Source: Actinomycetota bacterium (GTDB taxonomy: Bacteria; Actinomycetota; Acidimicrobiia; Acidimicrobiales; Ilumatobacteraceae). Taken from it: a DNA stretch of 9,280 nucleotides. The stretch's first letter is position 1, and the number at the start of each line of letters is the position of its first letter. The notes beneath the pieces are model-generated. The model searched no databases. It was not told the DNA's origin and was given only the letters and a program-made list of their open reading frames with translations. This document shows positions 1 through 6,290 of this stretch, piece by piece. The DNA is taken from assembly GCA_005787025.1 (NCBI GenBank), contig SYCH01000253.1:1-9280 (forward strand), read 5' to 3'. Both the position numbers and the translations under genes were made by a program.

Positions 1-1
1 C

Positions 2-1015
2 GAACGCGAGCAGACCCTGAACCAAATGCTCGCCGAAATGGACGGATTCGAGACTTCGGAGGGAATCGTGATCCTTGCGGCCACGAACCGCCCCGACATT
101 CTCGATCCCGCCCTGCTCCGTCCGGGTCGTTTCGATCGTCAGATCGTCGTGCCGCTTCCCGAGTTCGAGGAGCGCTTGGCGATCCTGAAGGTTCACAGTC
201 GCGACAAGCGCATGGGTCCCGACGCCGACCTCGAGGTGATGGCCAAGGGCACCCCGGGCATGAGTGGCGCCGACTTGGCCAACCTCGTCAACGAAGCCGC
301 TCTCTTCGCCGTGCGGCGTGGCAGTGCCCAGATCGAGCGCATCGACTTCGAGTCGGCCCGCGATCGCATCATGATGGGTGCTCGACGTGATTCGTTGGTG
401 TTGTCGGCCGAAGAGAAGCGCGTGACCGCGTATCACGAGGGCGGACACGCAGTGTTGGCGGCGGTGTTGCCGAACGGCGATGCGCTTCACAAGGTGACCA
501 TCCTCCCGCGGGGCATGGCTCTCGGCGTCACCCAAACCCTCCCCGAGGAGCGGCACAGTTTCTCCAAGGACTACATCCTCGATCGCATCTGCATGGCGCT
601 CGGCGGACGGGTGGCCGAGCAAGTGGTCTTCCAACAGCAGACCACCGGCGCCGCCAACGACCTCGAGGTGGTCACCGGCTTGGCTCGCCGTATGGTTCGC
701 GAATGGGGCATGAGCGACAAGGTCGGCCCGATGGCGTGGCACAACAATCAGCAGGTCTTCCTCGGCGAAGACCTGATGACCGGCGGACGCGAGTACAGCG
801 ACGACACCGCGCGCATGATGGATGAGGAGATCAACCAGATCCTCACCACCCAGGAAAAGCGGGCGGTCGATCTCCTCACCACACATCGCCGCGGCCTCGA
901 CCTGGTCGCCACGGCGTTGCTGGAGAAGGAAACCATCGACGGAACCGAGGTCGCCGAGTTGGTGCAACAAGGCATGGGCGATGGCTCGAGCGTGCCCGTC
1001 CAGGTCGCCGACTGA
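2..1015 (+). CDS. ftsH: ATP-dependent zinc metalloprotease FtsH (C-terminal part; 5' end outside window)
   Basis: FtsH is a membrane-anchored hexameric AAA+ protease that unfolds and degrades membrane and short-lived cytosolic proteins. The frame is open from base 2 and gives 337 residues, about the C-terminal half of a usual ~640-aa FtsH; the membrane anchor and Walker motifs lie upstream of the window. Visible in order: the end of the AAA+ core, with the second region of homology (ATNRPDILDPALLRPGRFDR, containing the arginine fingers), the AAA lid (about residues 50-125), and the M41 peptidase domain with the zinc motif HEGGH (residues 145-149 of the fragment). The third zinc ligand is probably the Asp of TTGAANDLE (residue 220). 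All key residues seen are intact, so it should be active. The stop codon touches the stop of the convergent thioredoxin-like gene with no spacer. Identification is secure. Confidence 0.97.
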   Translation, partial: EREQTLNQMLAEMDGFETSEGIVILAATNRPDILDPALLRPGRFDRQIVVPLPEFEERLAILKVHSRDKRMGPDADLEVMAKGTPGMSGADLANLVNEAALFAVRRGSAQIERIDFESARDRIMMGARRDSLVLSAEEKRVTAYHEGGHAVLAAVLPNGDALHKVTILPRGMALGVTQTLPEERHSFSKDYILDRICMALGGRVAEQVVFQQQTTGAANDLEVVTGLARRMVREWGMSDKVGPMAWHNNQQVFLGEDLMTGGREYSDDTARMMDEEINQILTTQEKRAVDLLTTHRRGLDLVATALLEKETIDGTEVAELVQQGMGDGSSVPVQVAD

Positions 1016-1020
1016 TCAGT
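1011..1020. repeat. 10-bp perfect palindrome at abutting convergent stop codons
   Basis: ACTGATCAGT is its own reverse complement. Its centre is the boundary between the TGA stop of ftsH (1013-1015) and the TGA stop of the opposite-strand thioredoxin-like gene (1016-1018). The inner six bases follow automatically from two abutting TGA stops; only the outer two base pairs on each side are extra. I see no T-tract or longer GC stem, so this is not a recognisable intrinsic terminator. Confidence 0.6.
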
Positions 1021-1474
1021 GGTTCTCGCACCCCGCGGGTTCGTTCCCTGAGTCGGGGTCCCGAACTCGCGCCACGACCGCCCACAGATCGGTCGCGGTA
1101 ACCGGTCCGAGAATCGAATGACGCACGATTCCCTCGCGGTCGCACACGACCAACGTCGGCACGGCGTCGATGCGGTATTTCTCGTGCACGGCGCGATCCG
1201 TCGCGTACTCGATCTCGCGGACCGACACCTTGCGACTACGCAACGCTTCGGCCTTGGCGGCCACGTCGGCACACACGTGACACGTTCCCGACGTGAAGAC
1301 GACGATCGACCACTCGGCATCCCCGAGAGCCAGATCGAGGGGATCCATCTGCGTCGGCACGTTCCAGCTTTTCTGAGTCGGGGCATCGGTGCGACGCGAA
1401 CGGCGCAACAACAAGGCCACCAGGGAGACCGCGACGGCGATGGAAGCGGCGATCAGTAACTGCACGTCGATCAC
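1016..1474 (-). CDS. Membrane-anchored thioredoxin-fold protein (CHVC active site)
   Basis: A 152-aa protein with one N-terminal membrane segment (about residues 5-23), a basic stretch RRSRR, and a thioredoxin-like domain (about 52-138). The redox motif is CHVC (residues 65-68) at the start of the first helix, following the strand WSIVVFTSGT. The cis-proline loop is AVPTLVV (Pro106). A thiol-disulfide exchange role follows from the fold; the partner is unknown. The acidic N-terminus before the membrane segment and the basic cluster after it predict, by the positive-inside rule, a cytoplasmic redox domain, unlike exported TlpA/DsbE proteins. The GTG start at 1474 overlaps the upstream stop as GTGA, suggesting translational coupling. 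An alternative GTG at 1465 has GGAG eight bases upstream and would give 149 aa. It is the last gene of the leftward unit. The fold is fairly sure; the specific function is not known. Confidence 0.82.
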   Translation of the reverse strand: MIDVQLLIAASIAVAVSLVALLLRRSRRTDAPTQKSWNVPTQMDPLDLALGDAEWSIVVFTSGTCHVCADVAAKAEALRSRKVSVREIEYATDRAVHEKYRIDAVPTLVVCDREGIVRHSILGPVTATDLWAVVARVRDPDSGNEPAGCENH

Positions 1475-2913
1475 TCCGGGAACGCCAACGAGCCGCTACG
1501 CCCGCGCAAGGTCGCGGTGCGCTCGAGACGTCGTTCGACGACCATCGGACGATCACCGGCCACCACCAGCGGTCGACCGAACGCGAGCGGATCGATCAAG
1601 TCGACGGACACGACGGAGTTGGGCCCGAGAACGACATCGATCAAACCGGTCACCGGCTCCTCACCACCCGGCCCGACCGAATAGACGGTGAACGTTCCGG
1701 ACTCACCCGAGGTGTTCAACACAATCAGCACGTCCTCGATGGCGATCGACGTGCTGGTCGGAATGCGCCAACGCTCGGAGGTGTACCCGCCCATCACACC
1801 GAGCACGGCGGTGGTCGCGACGTAATCGGCGGCCGGACGCGTGATCACGCGTTCGACCACCAGATCCGATCCGGTTTCACTCGAGATCAGCATGGCGTGG
1901 GCACCATCGGGCAGACCCTCGATCGTCGACGTGTCCAGTGTGACCACCTCGTGGGCCGGAACCGACAATGTCGCAGGAGGCAAGGTGGTGTCGACTTGCC
2001 CCAGTCCCAGAACCAGGACCGACGCCTGAGCAGCCTCGTCGGTGGGGTTGTAGATCGAATATCGCTCCGAGATTCCGGAGCCCTTCTCACCGTCGGCAAA
2101 CCACCATTCGCTGGAGGCCGCCGGAGCTCCCAGTGCGTTGATGTGCCCCAGTCGTCCACCGCCGAGGTAATGCTGATCCTTGGCCGCCACGAAGCGACCC
2201 GATTCCGCCACCACCGACACCGCCAACACCTTTTCGTCGCGGAAACCCGCCTCGGCGACGTTCACCACCCGAATCGACCGCGCGGGAACGACATAGCCCT
2301 GGAGGTTCGACGGCGTGCGGGGCCCGGCCTCGGTGGCCACCGACACGTTGACGATGGCGGCCGACAGATACGGGTTGGTGAGTATCAACCGGAAGTCGGA
2401 TCCGTCGAACGTGAAGCCGTCAGCGAAGTGCCACGCGTCGGAGGTGGCATTGGCGCAGGGCGCGACAGCCGTGCCGGCGGGATGAATTGCCCTCTGCTCG
2501 ACCGCCACGAACGAGGAGTCCAACTCGACGATCGTCGAGGCGTACGACGAATCCACGAGCGAGCGAACGTCGATGATGGACTGTCCGCGGGCATCGACGG
2601 TCACGGGCGATTCGACGGGCTTCCCGTCGGCGGTCAAGGCGGTCACGGTGCCTCGGGCGACGACATCGGTGGGGTTCGACAGAACGATCTCACCGGAGTA
2701 CGACCCGCTACCGCTGTCGCCCGCCGCCGACGTACCACCACAGAACCAAGACGTGGTGATCGACGACTCATCACCGGGAACCACCGGTGTCCCCGCCGAA
2801 TCGGACACGGAGAAGATGGGCGGTGCGTCGGATCGCGCGCCGTCCTCGGCGTACGCGATCGCCCCGATCACCACGGCGACGACCACCCACGGAGTGATGC
2901 GACGCAGGTTCAC
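1471..2913 (-). CDS. Exported membrane-anchored four-repeat protein, DUF5719-like
   Basis: A 480-aa protein of unknown function. The N-terminus (MNLRR, then a hydrophobic segment at about residues 8-22) predicts a signal anchor with the rest outside the cell. The ectodomain consists of four tandem repeats starting at W56, W161, W270 and W382. Each has an aromatic start (WFCGG, WHFADG, WWFADG, WRIP), an LSNP/LTNP/IYNP/VLNT turn about 20 residues later, alternating beta-like strands, and a closing VAVEQ/VAAKD/VVVER/MVVER strand. This suggests beta-sandwich modules. Only two cysteines, C58 and C153, bracket the first repeat and could pair. Sequence and position after a large GT2 membrane protein recall the actinobacterial DUF5719 family; this is from memory, not a search. 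The GTG at 2913 is chosen because it overlaps the upstream stop (GTGA) and has GGAGG at 2925-2921, seven bases away. Starts further upstream would extend into the preceding gene. A role in envelope glycan assembly is inferred from neighbours only. Confidence 0.85.
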   Translation of the reverse strand: MNLRRITPWVVVAVVIGAIAYAEDGARSDAPPIFSVSDSAGTPVVPGDESSITTSWFCGGTSAAGDSGSGSYSGEIVLSNPTDVVARGTVTALTADGKPVESPVTVDARGQSIIDVRSLVDSSYASTIVELDSSFVAVEQRAIHPAGTAVAPCANATSDAWHFADGFTFDGSDFRLILTNPYLSAAIVNVSVATEAGPRTPSNLQGYVVPARSIRVVNVAEAGFRDEKVLAVSVVAESGRFVAAKDQHYLGGGRLGHINALGAPAASSEWWFADGEKGSGISERYSIYNPTDEAAQASVLVLGLGQVDTTLPPATLSVPAHEVVTLDTSTIEGLPDGAHAMLISSETGSDLVVERVITRPAADYVATTAVLGVMGGYTSERWRIPTSTSIAIEDVLIVLNTSGESGTFTVYSVGPGGEEPVTGLIDVVLGPNSVVSVDLIDPLAFGRPLVVAGDRPMVVERRLERTATLRGRSGSLAFPE

Positions 2914-5900
2914 GGACGATCCTCCATCGCGATGATCGGCGAGTCCTCCACGGCCGCCGAGGAGGTGCGAGTTGCCCACCGACGACCGAAGTGGCGGGGC
3001 TGGCGCCACCCCACCACGAGAACCGCCCACAGCACGAACTGCACGAATGCCCACAGGATTCTCGAGAACGGCCGCTCATGGGACAGCTCGAGCACTCCGG
3101 GGTCGTCGATGGTCGCCGACATCACCGAACCGAACGAGGCACCGAGGTCGATCGCGCGACCATCGACCGTGACCGACCAACTCTCATCGAGTGGTACACC
3201 GAGATGAAGCGTGCCCGCGGGAACCGATTCCGATACGGACTTCCACGGCCGGACCAGGGAGGACACGGGCACGGCGCCCGACATGTCGACGACCGCCAGG
3301 GCTTCGTCACCACCCGACGAAGCGGCGTCTGACCCCGCCGCGGTCAGGATCGACACCGTTGGGATCACTTGCTGATTCTCGAAAACGATCATGCTGGCCG
3401 GAGAGAACTTGCGGCGGAAGTCGAGTTGAGCGCCAAAGGATTCCACCAATCCGTCCGGAACGGGGAGGGGATCACGCGTGGTCGAGATCACCCGATCCAC
3501 CACGGGGATCACCACGTAACGCACTCCGAGAGGGGCCATCAAGCGCCCGACACGGTCGGTCGATCCAGATGCCACGGCCTCGACGAGTGGTTCCAGGTTG
3601 CGGTCGACGTCGTCGGGTGCCGGGGTCCACAGATCGTCGGCGTCGAGTCGCCCTGATTCGATGATCGAGTAACTCAGACCCTCGCCGATCTCGTGCGACG
3701 AACCGGGGATCAATCGTTCATCGCCGATGATCAGAACCCTGAATCCACCCAGATCGTCGGTGGCCAACAATTCGGTCATCTGCTCGGAGAAGGTGGTGTC
3801 GGGTTGTTCCCATCGACCATCGCTGGCCACCGCCAAGGCCGGAACGAGACCGAGGGGAATGCACGCCAACGAGATGAGCGCCACCGGTTGGCGCAGGCCG
3901 AATCGTGCGCCTCGAACATCGGCCCCGAAGACCACCCAGACCATCGAGACCCCGAGGGCGACGCCGACCGCCGCCGGGGCCAGCAACACGCCGGGCTCGG
4001 GCAGATCGATGGGGAAGGAGTCGCGTTGTCCGAGCACGGCCAGCAACGTCGAGCCGGCGATCAGCACGGCCGCGCGCATCGCCCACACGAAACGCCAACC
4101 GCGCGACACGAAGGGAGCCACGAGCGCGGGAACGAACAGCAAGATCACGAGACCGCCGAGGGCGGACGGTCCGATACCGAAGCGCAGTAATTGCCAAACC
4201 CCGAGATCGGTCCCGGTGCGCGACCCGATGAAGGCGTGCCAGCCGTCCGACGCCAGGTAGCGCGTCATCCACGGAAGGTTCACCACCACCGCGGCCACGA
4301 TCGACACCATGACCGCAGCGATCCCCAAACCGGCCGCGCGCGAGGATCCACCCGCCAACAATGTCGCCAGGATCCACAGCACCGCACACACCAGGACGAC
4401 CAACATCACCGCGGGCGCGAATGCCGCCGTGACACTCATGAGGAGAGCGAATGACGACACGATGCGCACCCTGGTGGCGGTGTCGGGATGGTCGACGACA
4501 TCTCCCACGGCCCGACTCGACTCTTCCACACCGCGCGGAAGGCCGAGACCACCGAACAATCGCATCAAGTGCAACGCCCACGGCAGCACGGCGTAGGCGA
4601 TCAGCGCTTGCAGGCGCCCCGCGGCCACGGCGGCGTACGGAAGCGGAACGGCCGCGTACGCGATCGTGCCGATGAGGCGGGCCCGCGGCACCGATGCCAC
4701 GGCGCACAGTCGCGACGCCCCCAACCACCCCGCGGCCACGAGTCCGATGATCGCCATCGTCTGCGCCAACGCCGGATGACCCAAGGTGAGAACACCGGCC
4801 AGAGCCATCAGCAGGTTGCCGGTTGGTTGCGCCGTCGTGGCCCCGAGGTCCTTGTCCCACCATCCGGAGAGATACGAATGAAAGAGATCGCGAGGCGAGT
4901 CGACCCACGGCATCATGTCGGCGACTGATGCGACACCGCCCGAGATCAGATCGCGCGAACCCACGAGCAACAGGGCCCACAGGACGAACCACGCCACGAT
5001 GGCCACGGGCTCGCGGGACCCCGTGTCATACGACCGACCACCACCGGAGACGGGACCAGACGATCGTTGCCGACCGCGCACCACCCGTCGCCAGCGAACG
5101 CTTCCTCGCACCTGCAGATCAGCGATCTCGCGGTCGGGGATGCGACGCAATGTCGCGACACGGCGACGACGTCGCAGAATCGACAGCGTGTCGCGCGGAG
5201 CCGACACCAGTGCGCCGACTTCGGTGGATGCCCGACGTGGGTGACCGGTCACGAGCGACACGAGCGCCTCGATCAGAGTGACCACGATCAAGGCGGGAAC
5301 GACGACGAGCGATCGTGCGGCCCCGGTCAGGGACGCGACCGTCGACAAACGGTGACGCGCATCCATCGCCACGTGCGACAGGTCGTCGCGGCGATCGCGC
5401 AACCTCCCACGATGCCTCACCCGCGCCGCCGGAGCCACCACCACCCGGGCTCCCATCAGATGCGCACGCCAGCACAAGTCGAGGTCCTCGCCGTGAAACT
5501 CGATCGCCTCCTCGAAACCACCCATCTCACGGAAAAGATCGGCCCGCACGAGCAGGCAAGCACTGGGCAACACGAAAACGTCTCGCACCGCATCGTGTTG
5601 TTCCTGATCGATCTCGTGCTCCTCGACCGCACTGTCGAGTTCCCCGAAGCGATCCGCGTCGAATCCGACCATTTGCAAACGACGAACATCGTCCCACTCC
5701 ACGATCTTCGGGCCCACTAGGCCGGCGTTGGAGCGGTACAACTCCTCCACCATCAAGCGCACGGCATCGGGATCGAGAGCCACGTCGTCGTGCAGGAACA
5801 AAAAGAACCCGCTGTCGCCCTGAACCAGACGGGCCACCGAATTGGCGACCGCTCCGAAACCGGGGTTCGCACCGACCTGACGCACATGGGCCGCCATCGA

Positions 5901-6125
5901 GCGGGCCTCGACCAGGTTGTTCACCCGGGCCACGTCCTCGGGATCTGAGCCGGTCACCAGCACCAGCGTCTGCAAGTTCGGGTAATCCTGGGCGTTCAAA
6001 GAGTCCAAGCACTCCCCGAGGGCGTCGGTGGGAGCATGGACGACGAGAGTCGCCACCACGCCGGGAGCGGCAGGGGCGGGGGCGACGGCATCCTCGCGGT
6101 CGTCGTCGGAAAGATGAGGCTCCAA
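2910..6125 (-). CDS. Bifunctional-type membrane glycosyltransferase: N-terminal GT2 domain, C-terminal GT-C-like region
   Basis: A ~1071-aa protein. Residues about 23-245 form a GT-A fold GT2 domain with GANPGFG (85-91), the HDD metal/nucleotide-sugar motif (112-114), GEDLDLCWR with the candidate catalytic acidic pair E213/D214, and RHRG with H238. A first membrane segment (272-292) and a very basic linker (314-373) follow, then about ten more membrane segments up to residue 768. The first outside loop carries acidic residues (D403, D409) and PTGN (434-437), resembling GT-C polyprenyl-phosphate-sugar transferases such as the AftD-like group. A soluble domain of about 250 residues (769-1021, with IIGDE and APLGVRYVVIP) and a final membrane segment (1022-1039) complete it. 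It probably builds envelope glycan on both membrane faces; donor and acceptor are unknown. The TTG at 6125 is preferred because GGAG lies six bases upstream; TTG 6137, GTG 6059 and TTG 6266 are alternatives. It is the first gene of the leftward unit. Confidence 0.88.
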   Translation of the reverse strand: MEPHLSDDDREDAVAPAPAAPGVVATLVVHAPTDALGECLDSLNAQDYPNLQTLVLVTGSDPEDVARVNNLVEARSMAAHVRQVGANPGFGAVANSVARLVQGDSGFFLFLHDDVALDPDAVRLMVEELYRSNAGLVGPKIVEWDDVRRLQMVGFDADRFGELDSAVEEHEIDQEQHDAVRDVFVLPSACLLVRADLFREMGGFEEAIEFHGEDLDLCWRAHLMGARVVVAPAARVRHRGRLRDRRDDLSHVAMDARHRLSTVASLTGAARSLVVVPALIVVTLIEALVSLVTGHPRRASTEVGALVSAPRDTLSILRRRRRVATLRRIPDREIADLQVRGSVRWRRVVRGRQRSSGPVSGGGRSYDTGSREPVAIVAWFVLWALLLVGSRDLISGGVASVADMMPWVDSPRDLFHSYLSGWWDKDLGATTAQPTGNLLMALAGVLTLGHPALAQTMAIIGLVAAGWLGASRLCAVASVPRARLIGTIAYAAVPLPYAAVAAGRLQALIAYAVLPWALHLMRLFGGLGLPRGVEESSRAVGDVVDHPDTATRVRIVSSFALLMSVTAAFAPAVMLVVLVCAVLWILATLLAGGSSRAAGLGIAAVMVSIVAAVVVNLPWMTRYLASDGWHAFIGSRTGTDLGVWQLLRFGIGPSALGGLVILLFVPALVAPFVSRGWRFVWAMRAAVLIAGSTLLAVLGQRDSFPIDLPEPGVLLAPAAVGVALGVSMVWVVFGADVRGARFGLRQPVALISLACIPLGLVPALAVASDGRWEQPDTTFSEQMTELLATDDLGGFRVLIIGDERLIPGSSHEIGEGLSYSIIESGRLDADDLWTPAPDDVDRNLEPLVEAVASGSTDRVGRLMAPLGVRYVVIPVVDRVISTTRDPLPVPDGLVESFGAQLDFRRKFSPASMIVFENQQVIPTVSILTAAGSDAASSGGDEALAVVDMSGAVPVSSLVRPWKSVSESVPAGTLHLGVPLDESWSVTVDGRAIDLGASFGSVMSATIDDPGVLELSHERPFSRILWAFVQFVLWAVLVVGWRQPRHFGRRWATRTSSAAVEDSPIIAMEDRP
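2921..2925 (-). promoter_or_regulatory. Ribosome binding site deciding the start of the four-repeat protein
   Basis: On the minus strand GGAGG (2925-2921) lies seven bases before the GTG at 2913, inside the last codons of the upstream glycosyltransferase gene. It supports the GTG start over the upstream candidate at 3054, which would overlap the preceding gene by about 145 bases. Confidence 0.8.
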
Positions 6126-6131
6126 CTCGTT

Positions 6132-6135
6132 CTCC
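6132..6135 (-). promoter_or_regulatory. Ribosome binding site favouring the TTG start at 6125
   Basis: GGAG on the minus strand (6135-6132) lies six bases before TTG at 6125. The first in-frame TTG (6137) overlaps it and has no such element. Both are close to the candidate promoter at 6153-6148, so the call rests on spacing alone. Confidence 0.45.
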
Positions 6136-6147
6136 AAGGTGGGGCGA

Positions 6148-6153
6148 AGGCTA
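6148..6153 (-). promoter_or_regulatory. Candidate -10 box for the glycosyltransferase-led unit
   Basis: TAGCCT read on the minus strand (6153 to 6148) fits the actinobacterial TANNNT -10 pattern. Transcription would begin near 6141, giving a very short leader that still contains the GGAG and the TTG start at 6125. I see no convincing -35 box. The same hexamer precedes the GT4 gene at 8716. Confidence 0.4.
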
Positions 6154-6262
6154 CCCGTCGACCGCGATGAGCCGGGTTCACCCGCGGTGCCCCCGGTCGC
6201 GTGTTCCGGCCTTTCTCGGGTGAGGCAGACCCCCTGTGCAGGGCATTCATCATCCCCTCGGA

Positions 6263-6285
6263 CCAACCCCCATCGCTAGGGTTGG
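6263..6285. repeat. 7-bp inverted repeat overlapping the flippase -10 box
   Basis: CCAACCC (6263-6269) and GGGTTGG (6279-6285) are exact reverse complements separated by nine bases. The right arm overlaps the candidate -10 hexamer TAGGGT (6277-6282). It could be an operator or a small hairpin; no T-tract follows, so a terminator is unlikely. Chance occurrence cannot be excluded. Confidence 0.45.
6277..6282 (+). promoter_or_regulatory. Candidate -10 box for the flippase gene
   Basis: TAGGGT fits TANNNT and ends eight bases before the TTG at 6291, so the transcript would start at or just before that codon (leaderless or nearly so). No -35 box is evident. The same eight-base spacing is seen at the GT4 gene. 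Confidence 0.4.
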
Positions 6286-6290
6286 GGTTC

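Larger units (their letters stand above)
6126..6290. other. Divergent intergenic region between GT2/GT-C gene and flippase gene
   Basis: 165 bp separating the two divergent genes under the chosen starts. It holds a TANNNT box for each direction and one inverted repeat (6263-6285). In-frame extensions of both neighbours run through it (GTG 6201 for the flippase, TTG 6266 for the glycosyltransferase). The added peptides are low in pattern and lack start-site signals, so I treat them as non-coding. No RNA gene is recognisable. Confidence 0.6.

Noticed and set aside
748..1386. 212-codon minus-strand frame across the ftsH 3' end and the thioredoxin-like gene
   Set aside because: It is out of frame with both conserved proteins and its sequence is arginine-rich with no recognisable fold.
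1016..2913. Idea that the CHVC protein forms the C58-C153 disulfide of its operon neighbour
   Set aside because: Charge distribution predicts the redox domain inside the cell and the cysteine pair outside, so a direct reaction is not supported.
2914..3054. Longer N-terminus for the four-repeat protein (start at 3054)
   Set aside because: It would overlap the preceding gene by about 145 bases and put a glycine/arginine-rich stretch before the signal anchor. The GTG at 2913 has GGAGG and a GTGA overlap.
1897..3207. 436-codon open frame on the plus strand opposite the four-repeat gene and the glycosyltransferase end
   Set aside because: Its product is rich in R, G, D and H without domain pattern, crosses the junction of two well-supported genes on the other strand, and is explained by GC-rich codon positions.
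3718..4992. 424-codon open frame on the minus strand in another frame of the GT2/GT-C gene
   Set aside because: Arginine/glycine-rich composition and no motifs; the real frame here encodes clear membrane helices.
5315..6223. 302-codon plus-strand frame opposite the GT2 domain
   Set aside because: Proline/arginine/serine-rich shadow of a region whose minus-strand frame has conserved GT2 motifs.
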